Shown one piece after another: positions 44,009 to 56,001 of a stretch of 64,000 bases of DNA. The position numbers and the translations under genes are program-made. The first letter of the stretch is position 1, and every line of letters starts with the position of its first letter. The stretch lies in assembly GCF_020184175.1 (NCBI RefSeq), contig NW_026083129.1, positions 41,403-105,402 on the forward strand, given 5' to 3'. This DNA is from Aphis gossypii (taxonomy: Eukaryota > Arthropoda > Insecta > Hemiptera > Aphididae). The notes beneath the pieces were generated by a model that was not told the origin of the DNA, did no database searches, and worked only from the letters and a program-made list of their open reading frames with translations.

Positions 44009-45911
44009 TTGCAGTTGAGTGTTTCCACAGAAAATATTAAAACAAACAAGGTATATGTATCATCATCAAATGGGTCAAATTCTGATATAACTGTTAATAA
44101 TATTGAATCCATTTTAATAACTGAGAACTGCAAAAATGAAATGCCAATATCTAAAATATGTATATCTTATGATTCACCTGATAAATTACAAATGCAAAGT
44201 TTAGGATTACCTCTTCATGTATCTGATTCATTGGAAAAAATTATAATATTTCTTATAACAATAATCCTACAATTAGAGAAAAACTTCAGCAATGGGCTTT
44301 AGATAATACTGTTACAAAAACTAGAGTTAACAGCTTATTGAAGATTTTGAGGTTTGAGGGGTTGGATTTGCCAAAAGATGTACGTACAATGTACATTGAT
44401 GAATACTCCTAGAACCCATAACATTATTAGTATGAACCCTGGAAGGTATATTCATTTAGGGTTAAAAAAAATGTTATCTATTATACTAAAATTTAATACT
44501 AAATTATTAAAAAATTTTGATGAAATAAGTTTTAACTTTAATATTGATGGATTGCCATTAGCACACAGTTCTAAGCAACAATTTTGGCCAATACTTTGTT
44601 CAATTATAAATGTACCTTTTATATCTAAATTAGTTTTTGCTATTGACTTATATTATAGTACACTTAAAAAACCAGAGTCTATAGATGACTTTCTAAATTG
44701 TTTATAAATGAAGCTATAGAATTGGTAAAAAATGTAATTAATATTGATAATAATATAATACGTATACGTATTAAACAATTTATTGTGATTCTCCTGCTAA
44801 AGCTTTTTTGCTTAATGTGAAAGGACATAATGCTCGTGTAGGATGTAATACATGTTTAGAGGAAGGTGTAATTCATTGCGTACTAATGAAAGTTTTAGAG
44901 CTAGGAATGATGATGAGTACCATAAAGGTAATAGTCCTTTGGAACGTTTGTCGATTGATATTGTTGAATCCGTACCAATTGATTATATGCATACAGTTTG
45001 TCTTGGGGCAATGAAACGCCTATTAAAATTTTGGGTGCGGGGTAAACAATCGACAAGAATCCCCTTAGAAAAATGTGATGTGGCTAACGTAAAGTTAAAT
45101 AATTTAAGAGATTTTTTCCCATCCGAATTTGTCAGGCTACCTAGATCTTTAAACGATATTGAATATTGGAAAGCGAATGAATTTAGAACTTTTTACTATT
45201 CACTGGTCCAATTATATATTAAAAGGAAGACTTAAAAAACAGTTTTATCTTCATTTCATTAAATTACATTGTGCTATAAAAATTTTGGTGACTCCAGTTC
45301 TATGTTTAACTAAAAATGAAATTGCATTTAATTTAATACTTGATTTTGTTAATGAATTTAAAACTAACTATGGTGCACATTTTATTACACATAATATTCA
45401 TAGTTTAATTCATCTTCCATATTATGTTAAGATACATGGGTGCTTGGACAATTTTAGTGCTTTCAAATATGAAAACTACTTGGGAGCTTTAAAAAAAAAC
45501 CTTTACAAGAAGCCGCCAATAGAATATTAGAAAAAATAAATATCATGTATATTGTATACTGATCATGCAAATACAATAAATATTGAAAAATATAAATTGA
45601 GTAATAAATGTGATGAAAATAATATTTTTAATAAAAATCCGGAATTTATTTTTTACCAGACCATAACTTTAACGAGTGCTAATTATATTATTTCCTGGAA
45701 GGTTCCAAAAAATAATTATGTTATATTAAATACCAATAAAGTGGCATTAGTTAAGCATATATATAAATATAAAAATGTGAACATTGTTTTAAATGTATGT
45801 ACATTTGAGAAATACTCAAATTTGTTTGATATTCCATTAGAATCATTTATAATAGGCTCTGTCGTTGTTGATATTACATCCCAATCTAACTTGAAACGAA
45901 TGAGTGTTTAA
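44009..45911 (+). pseudogene. tnp2-like (Transposase_21-type) transposase, frameshifted
   Basis: Fragments in several frames: 44009-44302 with the continuing helix KLQQWALDN..LPKDVRT, 44354-44707 (NIDGLPLAHSSKQQFWPIL), a CDSPAKAFLLNVKGH block near 44790, a zinc-like CNTCLEEG, 44852-45235 (YMHTVCLGAMKRLLKFW and RLPRSL), 45159-45530 (HNIHSLIHLPYYVK, FENYL-like KYENYLGAL) and a tail to 45911. The block order is that of an animal transposase group annotated as domain tnp2. At least four indels and a stop make it nonfunctional. Confidence 0.7.
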
Positions 45912-46873
45912 TGATATTATATATAAATGTTTTTTTTTATTCCTTTATCAACTGATAAGGCAGTAGTTATGTCTCTAAGTCATAGTGAAATATAATTTTT
46001 ATATAAATTATAAATGTAATAATTAATTTAAAATAAATTAACTATAATTCAAAAAAATATTTCATAATATAATATTTTTTATTTTATAAGCTTAATATAG
46101 CAATACAACAAGAAATTATCATTTCAATATTTTATGTTATCATATTAAAAATTGTAATACAATTATTATTATTATTAGTAGTTTTTTTTAAAAATGTGTA
46201 ACTATATTGAAACATTTTATACAATTAAGAGGACGCTACACCTAAAGCGAAACGTTTACAACGGCCGAGAGAACGCGCTGTTAAGTGTTTTCGAGATGCA
46301 CAAGCACGCGACGTTTAAGCTACGCCCATTACTCGTAGTCGGCGACTAGCCGACAATTTTGCTCATTCGGGAGCGACGTTTATTATTTTCTCAACCTTCG
46401 TCTGTGACAGATCGGGTAAATAATAAAATAATATACAATGCATACACGTATATTATGCCGCATTGCCGTAATATTTTTAATATTCGCGCATACCTACGTG
46501 GCTTGTATTTATTGCATTATTAAATACTTACTTCATAAAAAATATATTCAATACATTATAAATAATATCTAATTTATAACTGTAACCTTATTTTTTTTTC
46601 GGTTTAAATCGACGACGCCAATGGGACTGCTTGCGCATTGCTTCCGCGGCGCAACTGTAACCTAAACTAGTATTATCAAAATATCTAAATATTAGTTTTT
46701 TAGTAGGTCAATTAATTGAATACATTATTTTACATTATACTGCTACCACATAGGTATATTTTTTAAATTACATTTTTTGCGTATTACTAAACATTATACA
46801 TTTTTCATATATTATAATATAGACATTGGACAAGTAGAATAGTAGAATATTGTTCAAAATATTTTAAAAAAAA
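45912..46873. other. Gap with a GAGGAC end and CpG-rich block
   Basis: No ORF. GAGGACGCTACACC follows TTAA at 46225-46228. A CpG-rich block of about 190 bp ends near 46420 and contains an inverted repeat GTCGGC-5-GCCGAC near 46338-46354. The remainder is AT-rich with nothing recognisable. Confidence 0.5.
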
Positions 46874-49800
46874 TCACCGCTTTACTTTTTTCATATCTTT
46901 CAATCTAAATAGTAAAAAATCTATAAAAAAAAAAAAATCATTTTTTAACATTTTTTTTTTAATTTGTCGTTGATGTTGAGCGTTTAAAATATGTAGTGGC
47001 TCTCTAATATCACTAATCAACAACCTTTTCCCATAAAGAGGGTCTATAATTTCGGGCAACAAGCAATCTAAATAAAATCTAAAACAAATAAAATATTAGT
47101 ATCATAGATATCATAGACACACACATGTATTACGCATATGAATAAACAATAATTATAGGCTCATTTTAATACTATACTTATATATCACTTATTTCTTACG
47201 ACTGAAGTTTTTTGACCATTTTCATTTTCCAAAAGGAACTATCAAAATGTATTTCTTCGACATTAATCCAATTTTTTGTGTATATTACGAAATAACACAT
47301 GTCTCTTTGTGTTATCCTTAGACCTTAACTGACCCATTACTTGAAAGTAATAAGCATGGTCTTTTTTTTAACACAATTTTTCCTTCATTAACCGAACAAT
47401 ATGGCAACTATAACATAATCCCCACATTTTAATACAAATTTGTTTACGTATAGGCATGCTTGTATTATAATTTAATAACATTATACAAACCAATTTTTTT
47501 TCCATCGCTTCAATAGCACTAAATACTAATTGTATCTTTGACGGCGTATGGACATTTGATCTCCAAAACGAAATGTTCACCAACTAGTCCATCTATAAGA
47601 TAATTACATTTTGAGTTAAATACAATTAAAGAAACATTAATTAATATTTATAAACATAACATGTCCATATTTTATAAATAATTAAGCACCTGGGCTAGCT
47701 GCTAAGTATGGATACTCTCGATCAATAAACAAACCACACAACTGCACGGAAACTTGAAGTAATGCTTCAAAACTCGATCTGGCTAGGTGTTCAATTTCAA
47801 TACCGTACGCCATTGATTAGCACATAGCAGATGGTTTGTACAGCATTCCATGGACTTTTATCTTACAGCTTGTAGAGTCTCTCATTTTGCATATATCACC
47901 GAATTTTGAAGCTGTCAAACGTACTCGCCTTTCTTTAAACCATATCTCACTATGACTTTGATCCCTAGTAATTTTTTAAATTTCACATCGGTTCACATCA
48001 GTGAGCTTTTGTAAAAATATTTTTTTTTCCAAAAAATGTTCATTATTTAAACTGAGGTTATCGTCTAAAGGCTCAGCTAAACCGTAGTTATTATCAGGAG
48101 CGCTACATTTATATTTAGGTTTTGTTCGTGCAATTCCAGAACTAAAAAGTTTTCGTCTCCTATTGTTGGTATTATTCCTAATTCTAGTAATATTGGTTGA
48201 ATATTTATTACCGAATTTTCCTATTAAAAATACAATGAATTATAATTAATAAACTAAATATAATTAAACTATAATTATAACAAATAGTTAGTAAGTCAAC
48301 AGTATAAATAGTTTATAGTATGCCATATTCGGTGACTATAATGTATTAAAAAAGTTGTTAAGTACCTAGTATATAATTTACCTGGACTTTTGGAAATAAT
48401 TGTTTTTTGCACAGCACGTATATAATTATGAGAGTTATACGCCACAACTGCAGCTTCCACCCGTGTTTTATAATTATTTCCCTGTGAATAATTGATCCGT
48501 TTTCCGCCAATGTGCTTGTTTATGAGGCTGTTGAATTGTTCACAGGGGTTGTTATCTGTGTTTTCAATTAAGCTCTCAGTATTTGCTGCTAGTCTATAAA
48601 CAATTTTTCTAATTTCAGCCATGAGACCAGTTTCATTAGCTTCAGGTACGAAGTTTCTTTCTCCAACTTTTGGCCCGGTATAAAAGTAGTTAGCACAGTC
48701 ATCATGCTGTCCAAGACGATGGTATAGGCTGTTTGTAATATCTTTTCTAAGGTCTAAAATAAAATATAAGTAGGTACATTTTAAATAACATAGCAGACAA
48801 TTATGTATAAAATGTAACCTAACTAAATAATATGCAATTAACTAGGTAATTAGGTATGATTGTTTGAAAAAATAAAAACTATAAAATACATATAGTAATC
48901 AAACTTACAAACTTCTTATTTTTTGTTGAAGCGGTGAATTTTCATTTAAATGATGTTCAATAGCCTTAGTTATATCTGAAAGAAAACGTAAAATATTAAT
49001 AGTAATAAATTTACGAATTATAGCTGGATATTCAATTTTTTTTCGAGAGAACTGACATTTTCATTCCGTAGTTACGAAGGAGGTGATTTCTACATTCAAT
49101 TTTTTGTATTATAAACTCTGGTCCATAAGGCATTACTTCATTTAATTTATTAGTGACACTGCTGTTACCACCACCTAAAATAAATAAAAAAAATATTTTA
49201 AAACGATATTTTACCTTTACACAAACTAATGATCAATTTGTCTTTTTCTTAAAAAAAATTTAACAATCCTATATTTTAACTGGCTGAAATTAATTATTGC
49301 CTACCGATAAGTTTATTATACCTTAGTCCATGCATATTTAAACTATTGGAAAACCCTTCCAATATACTATCTGCCTCCATGGCGGTGGATGGTTTTTTCC
49401 AATTAAGGAAACAAACGTGAACAGGTGGCTCAGATTTTCTGTTTGTTGCTCGCTGACAAACAGCACAGTAACTATTCCGCACACCAACAAATAGTACTTT
49501 TTTTGTGTTGAATCCAATAATAGTCGCCTGAAATAAAATTGAATTAGATTTATTTGAAAATTATTTTTATACGTTTTTTACCGCTCCAGAAAATGAATTA
49601 TATTTTGTTTTATATGATCTCTTTGATCATTGGCCATCAGCTATCACTGTACACATGGGTATACCATTTTCAACGACATTTCCATTTTTAATAGCTATTT
49701 CGCTCTCTTCTTTACCAGCTTTTATCATCTCATCGATAGCAGTATCTTGCACTGAATTGCTTACAGTCGATAAATGACTGATGTATGAAGTAGACGAGAT

Positions 49801-50152
49801 AAATGGTAATTCGATTGAAGCCGATAATTCGGCGAGTTGTGTTTGGCCTATTCCTTTATAATAATAAAATTTTTAGTTAGATTTAAAAAAAATTATCTAA
49901 TAATAAAATATATATACCAATAGCTAAGCTACCATTTACTATAGCTTTATTTATGGGCAAGTAAGGTGCAGTATTATCTAACATTTTTGAAATAATGTTA
50001 CACATTTTACATTTAAATGTAAAGACAGACATAAACCCTTTACGAGTTTCTGATATAAATACCATGTCAAAAATTGAGCAGTTGAATGGTTCATTTGAGA
50101 ATGTTTTTTTGATAACATTCTCTGTGTACATATCGTCTTCGTTACAAGTCAA
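46874..50152 (-). pseudogene. Mutator-like transposase with YqaJ nuclease region
   Basis: Minus-strand pieces from N to C: 50152-49883 (Cys pair KCKMC); about 49860-49620 (AGKEESEIAIKNGN, TVIADGQ then a TGA before SKRSYK, where Trp is usual); 49482-49294 (RNSYCAVCQRA, WKKPSTAMEADSILEGF); 48622-48296 (NNPCEQFNSLINKHIGGKR); about 47900-47690, a YqaJ opening (KFGDICKMRDSTS, LCGLFIDREYPYLAASP); 47598-47535 (GEHFVLEIKCPYAVKDT, the nuclease E-x-K); and 47062-46874. Intron-like gaps separate them. The family joins a Mutator-type transposase to a lambda-exonuclease-like domain. It is broken by stops. Confidence 0.75.
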
Positions 50153-50491
50153 ATTTAATTTAATTTGTATGCGTTTCGCTTTCGCTTGTTAACTTAACAA
50201 TTCTATGCCAACTCATAGTGCTTTAGAAGTCGATGCAGCCCACCTACTTCAGTTTTTGTGCTTCTTTTCAAGTTTTCTTGGGGCAGCTTGTTCGTGAGTA
50301 CTGAATTTTGTTTTGTTGTTATCACTTTGTACTCGATTCTCACAACCACCAACAGCTGTTTTACGGAGACTTTAACGGTAGTTGCCATTGTTTCCGAATC
50401 ACTACACACCGTACCTCCATCTGCTTTTACCCAGTAACTTTAACGCTGGTACATCCTATACTACCTTAAATACAATCCATCCATACTCGTC

Positions 50492-51366
50492 ATGAATTCA
50501 GGAAAAAATTCAATTAATAGCTCTTCTTCTGACCGTGTTCTTCGTACGCGCACTACTACTACCCACCTACCTCCTCAAAAGTTCTCTCACCGGTTACAAG
50601 TACTTCAACCATTGATGACGTGATGTCGACTCTACTTTCTTTTCGGAACGACTTGACAGCTTCCAATGAGAAGCTATCTACCGCCCAAACATCACAATTC
50701 AAAGACTTAAAAAGCGATCTTAAGAAACTTTCATGTCTAATTGCGGACCTTAAAGCCGAAAATACTGCGCTACGAAATGATGTTGACTCACTTATGGACA
50801 AAGTTGCGAAACTTGAGTCAGGTTCAACCACTAACATTGCTTCTAATACCGTTTCACAAGTTCTACAGGAGACTTTTGAGCGTGAGAGATGTTCTTATAA
50901 TGTACTTGCCTGTGGTGTCACAGAGTCACTTTCTTCAAATATTGCTGAACGTATTAAAGACGACAAGGAAACTTTTCAAAAATTACTCGAAGAAAATTCA
51001 ATTGGGCCCTCTCATGGCTCCAAATATTTTCGGCTCGGTAAAGCTCGTTCTGATTATGTCCGCCCTCTCAAAGTTATTTATACTTCAAAAGAAGATGCAA
51101 CTAAACTAATTATGTCCTTTGCCGAGTTAAAAAACCAAGGTGTATCAATTACACAGGGATTCCGAGTTGTCAAGGACAAGACCAAACTCCAACGGGAACT
51201 ACTAAGATCATGTCACTTGGAAATTGACCATAGGACTAGCAATGGCGAATCTGGGCTTTCCATCAAGTATGTTAACGGTTCTCCGAAAGTGATCTCTGAT
51301 GGGTCAAAAAACGGTGTTCACCCTCGGCGACTAACCGATCCAAAGTCCAACGCCCAAATCAACTAG
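50492..51366 (+). pseudogene. LINE 2 ORF1, coiled-coil RNA-binding protein
   Basis: The ATG at 50492 opens a Ser/Thr-rich N-terminus. A 1-nt change near 50575-50590 moves to the frame that is open to 51366. It has a long heptad coiled coil (LKSDLKKLSCLIADLKAENT..., about residues 20-70 of the second part), then an RRM-like region with RLGKARSDYVRPLKVIY. Unlike LINE 1 ORF1 it shows no PHD finger. The product should coat element RNA. Confidence 0.75.
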
Positions 51367-51434
51367 TAGCTTTCACTCGGCTTCTACCAAAACTGTAGGG
51401 GTCTTAATACTAAGTTAACCAATTTTAAATGTAA

Positions 51435-51555
51435 TGCATCATCTGTAAATTATATATTTATTGTACTAACAGAAACTTGGCTACACAGCAATATATCTAA
51501 TTCCGAACTTGGTCTTATTAATTATAATATTTTTAGATATGACTGATGTAATTCT
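51435..51555 (+). repeat. 121-bp direct duplication, left copy
   Basis: Identical by eye to 52959-53079, from tgcatcatctgtaaat to ctgatgtaattct. It is LINE 2 endonuclease sequence including the TGA. The inserted LTR fragment lies between the copies. Confidence 0.93.
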
Positions 51556-51867
51556 GTTGTATGTGGCATTTAATAATTAAATAAATAAATAAATTGTATG
51601 TGCCAACAAATAATAATAGAAAAACGTTACTTCTTTGTTTAAATTGCGTAATATTAGGCCAATGAAGCAAATGAGCTGAGGCAGCACATTGTAAAATAAT
51701 ATTTAAGGACGTAAGCACCACAGGATAGGGACAGTGCGGGTTTCGAGTGAGAGACGGCACACGTTCTTATTTTTGTGTGTTTGTTTGTGTGTATAATAAA
51801 GAAATCCAAAATAGTGTGAATTGTTCTTTAATCTTTTTGTGTACCATCGAGATATAGGTATACTACA
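51555..51867 (+). repeat. 5' LTR of the third element
   Basis: About 313 bp. The ends TGTTGTATG...GTATACTACA are a short inverted repeat. A polyadenylation-like AATAAA lies near 51793. A single base separates it from the primer site. Confidence 0.8.
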
Positions 51868-51868
51868 G

Positions 51869-51886
51869 TGGCGCCCAACGTCATTC
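51869..51886 (+). promoter_or_regulatory. Primer binding site, tRNA-Lys-like
   Basis: TGGCGCCCAACG fits a lysine-type primer, as in gypsy. The following six bases are less certain. Confidence 0.75.
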
Positions 51887-52492
51887 GTAATCCACTACCC
51901 GAATTTCTATTGAACACTTGTGTTTTTGTGTTTTTGTTTTTTTTTTTTGGGTAGATTAAATACAAGTCATTTTTGTGTGTTTTACTTTCATACATATCGC
52001 GTTTTGAACCTTTTTTTTTTGAATTCTCACGGCAGGAAGACTACGACCAATTGGGATCATTTTGGTGTTTTACGCACTCGAGGTGAATATTTGTATTTGG
52101 TTATAATTGATATATACGTGATATATTTTTTTATTTTTTTTTTTTTTCGTTTATCAATATAACATATATATATATATTTATTTATTTATTTTTTTTTTTT
52201 TTGATTTATTATTAGCGTTAATTAATTATATTTTAATTTTTAGTAAGGGTAGTAATTATTTAATTAGTGTATAATTTAATATAATTAATCTAGTAGTATA
52301 AATTGGCTGTATAAACACTCCAAATAAATTTTTCTAACAATATATTTTACTAACTCAATATTTCGGAATTTCAAAAATGTTATAATTTAAGTATATATTT
52401 TAGTTAAAAGTAATTAATTAAAGTTAACACATTTTATATGACCAGGTATAGATATAGGATTATTTAAACTAAGTTTTCTAATTTACAGTTTA

Positions 52493-52960
52493 ATGAGTCA
52501 ACTTAAAGACCCTAGATCGGATCTTTCTATTACGATAAATACGGCAACAGATATCTATACTCTCAAAAAACCATTTCTTATTCAATATTGCGAAAATAAA
52601 AATCTAAAATCTACTGGAACTACTGCCGAATTAAGAGCTAGACTAAGTAGATATTTAAGAGGAGCTATAACTTTGGAAGACGTGGATGATTCTTTAGACG
52701 TTGAAAAACGTAATATAATTCTTAATAATTCGATCACTAATAAAATTGATTTAAAAAATTTACTTAAAGACGCTGAGCTATCCGATTCAAGTCCCGATAA
52801 AATAGACAACAATAAAAGCTCACCAGCTACTTACTCAACATCATTAGCTCTATACGACAACTTAAACAATAGTTTAAATTCTTTTTCAAATAGAGTTGGA
52901 AAAATCTTAGAAAATTCAAACACACCTGGTAATAACTCTCAAGATCAAAGCACCCAATTG
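52493..52960 (+). pseudogene. gag: Gag N-terminus with SAP-like motif (third element)
   Basis: From ATG 52493 the first 150 or so residues are element-encoded, and the last few listed by frame belong to the duplicated LINE DNA. Residues about 24-56 read LKKPFLIQYCENKNLKSTG and TTAELRARLSRYL, a SAP-type helix-turn-helix used for DNA or chromatin binding. An acidic, Ser/Asn-rich stretch follows. The ATG is preceded by TTTACAG, again a splice-acceptor look. It is truncated before any capsid domain. Confidence 0.6.
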
Positions 52961-53079
52961 CATCATCTGTAAATTATATATTTATTGTACTAACAGAAAC
53001 TTGGCTACACAGCAATATATCTAATTCCGAACTTGGTCTTATTAATTATAATATTTTTAGATATGACTGATGTAATTCT
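52959..53079 (+). repeat. 121-bp direct duplication, right copy
   Basis: Partner of 51435-51555. The LINE continues directly after it (aatagcaaatgtagtcg). Confidence 0.93.
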
Positions 53080-56001
53080 AATAGCAAATGTAGTCGTGGT
53101 GGTGGTGTTCTCATTGGCATTCGTAAAGATTACCCTGCGTGTAATGTTAAAGTTCCTCAATTAAATGTTGAACATGTTTTTGTCCGTTTTACTATTGGTT
53201 CGTGTAGTTTCATAGTTGGTGGTGTCTATATTCCGCCTCTCCCTCCTCCTTTAATTTATGAATCTCACGTCTCTTCCATTGAATGTTTGATTAATACTTA
53301 TCCTAATGACAAATTTATTATTTGTGGGGATTATAATATTCCTGAAACTAAGTGGGACAATGATGATTATGGTATTGTATACTCATATTCTTCACCTGCC
53401 CGTGCCCCATGTATTCCCGAATCTTTTACAACAAATGGATTCTTTCAAAAAAATAATATTTATAACTCAACCAATTCGATTCTAGACCTAGTTTTTTGCA
53501 ATGATAAAGATTTAATCGTTGAAAAGTCGCTTGACCCGCTAGTTCCTATGGATAAATATCACCCAGCTTTAAATATTTTACTTCCATTTAGTCTCCCGGT
53601 ACCAAGCTGTAAACAGAGCCGCAGGTTCTACAATTTCCGCAAAGGCGATTATGGGAATATCCGTTCCTTTGTGTCTACATTTAACTGGTCTTCAACACTT
53701 TCTCAATACGACCTTGACTCAGCAGTAAATGTTTTATACGACGCATTGCATAAATCAATCCTTGATCACGTTCCCCAAGTCTCTTTTAATGAATCAACAT
53801 ACCCACCCTGGTTTACCAAAAATCTTAAAAGTATATTATTTTTGAAAAAAAGGCTCATATTAACTATAAGTCTTCTTTAAGCATTAATGATTATAGAGAA
53901 TTCTCTCTCCTCAGGGCTAAACTTAAATATGAAACAAAAATATGTTACCGAAACTTTATACTCCGTACTGAAACAGCCCTTAGGACTAAGCCTAATGATT
54001 TCTGGAAATTTGTTAGGAACAACCGTGCTAAGATTTGTATTCCCAAGGAAGTGTCATACAACGAATTCACTTCTAGTAATGAACAAGAGACCGCCAATCT
54101 CTTTTCTGACTACTTTTCCTCAGTTTACTCTACTAAACGAGTAGATTTTGATGCCAAAAAAATAGATATTTCTACATATGATCTACCCAATAATGCTACG
54201 TTTAGCGTAGAAGATGTATCGCATAGCCTATCTTCGTTGGAAAATGTGTGGTCAATTGGCCCAGATGGCCTCTCAGGTCACTTTTTATATGAATTAAGAA
54301 CTATTATTGCTTATCCGCTATGGCTTCTGTTTAGAAGGTCGCTTGATGAAGGCGTTTTTCCTTCCATGTTCAAATTCAGTTCTGTAACCCCTATTCCTAA
54401 ATCTGGTAGCCCCTCCGTTGTTTCCAATTATCGACCTATTTCCATCCAATCGCATATTTCAAAAATGTTTGAACACATAGTCTTAAACGCCATTCAACCA
54501 ACCGTTAATTCTATCCTAGCCGAGGAACAGCATGGCTTTCGCCCAAGACGGTCTACTACCACATGCAATCTTGTTTTCAATAACTATGTCTTCGACTCTT
54601 TTCAACAACGAACTCAAGTAGATGTAATCTACATTGATTTTCAAAAAGCTTTCGATTCGGTCAACCATAATGTACTTATTCATATTCTCAAAGAATCAGG
54701 TTTTGGCGAACCTCTTCTGTCTTGGCTAAGATCCTTTGTTAGTAACAGGTATCAATGGGTTAAAGTCTTTGATGTTAAGTCTAATCTGTTCTTGGCTTCA
54801 TCGGGTGTCCCTCAAGGGAGTCATCTGTCGCCAATATTGTTTTCATTATTTATAAACAACCTCCATCGTGTGCTACATCACTGTCAATTTCTGTGTTTTG
54901 CTGATGACATCAAATTATATCTGCGTGTAACCACGCCAGATGATTGTACAAAACTTCAATCCGACCTAGATCGATTCTCAAATTGGATCAACACTTTAGG
55001 TTTAGCACTTAATCTCGATAAATGCAAAATTATGCCCTTCACTAGATCACGTTCTCCTATAATGTCCCCATACTTCATCAATAATATAGCTATTACTCGT
55101 ACTATGGACTATGTCATGGATCTTGGTTTCAAGCTAAGCTGCAATCTTGACCCAACTGCTCACATCGAGTACGTGTGTTGTACAGCTTTAAAAACCCTTG
55201 GTCTAGTCATCCGATTAATAAAGGATTTTCGGCTTGAATCGTCATTAAAAACACTTTTCTGTGCGCTTGTGCGCCCCATTTTAGAATATGGGACCGTAAT
55301 ATGGGACCCTCATACTGCAGACAATGCAAGGCAAATTGAGCGTGTTCAGCGCCGGTTCCTACGCTATGCTAGTCATATCCTTAAGATACCTTGTGCACCT
55401 CATAACTATACACCGGTTGCTATTCATCTAGGTTTGGCATCCTTAGCCGAACGTCGCCGTGTCGCAGGTCTTAAATTCCTAGAGGGTCTTTTAAATAATA
55501 ATATAGATTCTCCAGTCCTTCTCTCGCAAATCTCCATTAAAGTTCCATCCCGTCCATCCCGCTCAAAGGCCCTCTTCTATGTCCCGCACGCCACCACTAA
55601 CTATATGGCTAATGAGCCTTTAAGACGCCTAATGTCGTCTGCCAATGCAGAACCTTCCTTCGACGAATTGCTAAATTTTTAATATACAAATTTAAATTAA
55701 AGTTTTTTGTTTTAATGTTTAAGTTTTTATTGTCATCAGATACTTGTATCTCATATTAATGTAAGCTGTATATATTTAATTTAGTTTTGTCTTATTGTAA
55801 AATTTCATCATCATATAAAATATACACTGTAATGTCAAAAAGGGCTAAGCCCGTATAATAAATAAAAATAAAAATAAAATGTCGGATTTTTTTAATTTGC
55901 TCGAATAAATAATTAATATCCACAATTCGTCGACCTTCGAGGCGTCTAAGTTTATAAATAAATACTAAAATAAATAATGTTATAATAGGTACATAATACT
56001 T

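Larger units (their letters stand above)
51555..52960 (+). mobile_element. Truncated third LTR retroelement (5' LTR, PBS, leader, partial gag)
   Basis: The left edge is the exact LTR start and the right edge falls inside gag at 52960. No 3' LTR. The leader (51887-52492) is T-rich with no ORF. The primer site differs from that of elements A and B, so it is a different family. Confidence 0.85.
51375..55682 (+). pseudogene. LINE 2 ORF2, endonuclease and reverse transcriptase
   Basis: The opening FYQNCRGLNTKL lies at about 51384. A TGA interrupts the endonuclease at 51543 (after FRYD; CGA to TGA is likely). After the inserted LTR fragment, coding resumes at about 53075: GGVLIGIRKD, ICGDYNIPETKW (GDYN box) and LVPMDKYHPALNI. 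A 1-nt loss or gain in an A run near 53847 shifts frame into 53855-55682, which holds the RT: IDFQKAFDSVNH, GVPQGSHLSPILF, CFADDIKLY and the thumb ERVQRRFLRYA. The stop at 55682 is followed by a 180-bp UTR. Confidence 0.9.
50200..55879 (+). mobile_element. LINE 2 (CR1/Jockey-like), interrupted by LTR element fragment
   Basis: A 5' region from about 50200, ORF1 at 50492-51366, ORF2 from about 51390 to 55682, and a 3' UTR ending in a short AATAAA/AAAAT tail at 55856-55879. ORF2 is split at 51555 by an LTR element fragment, and 121 bp of ORF2 are duplicated on both sides. This is a full-length copy otherwise, unlike LINE 1, which has lost its 3' end. Confidence 0.88.

Noticed and set aside
46338..46354. 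GTCGGC-5-GCCGAC inverted repeat as an origin or operator
   Set aside because: Only a 6-bp stem in a CpG-rich block; no partner or conserved context.
50203..50409. 68-codon frame on the minus strand upstream of LINE 2 ORF1
   Set aside because: It lies in the LINE 5' region, opposite to the element, and looks like no known protein.
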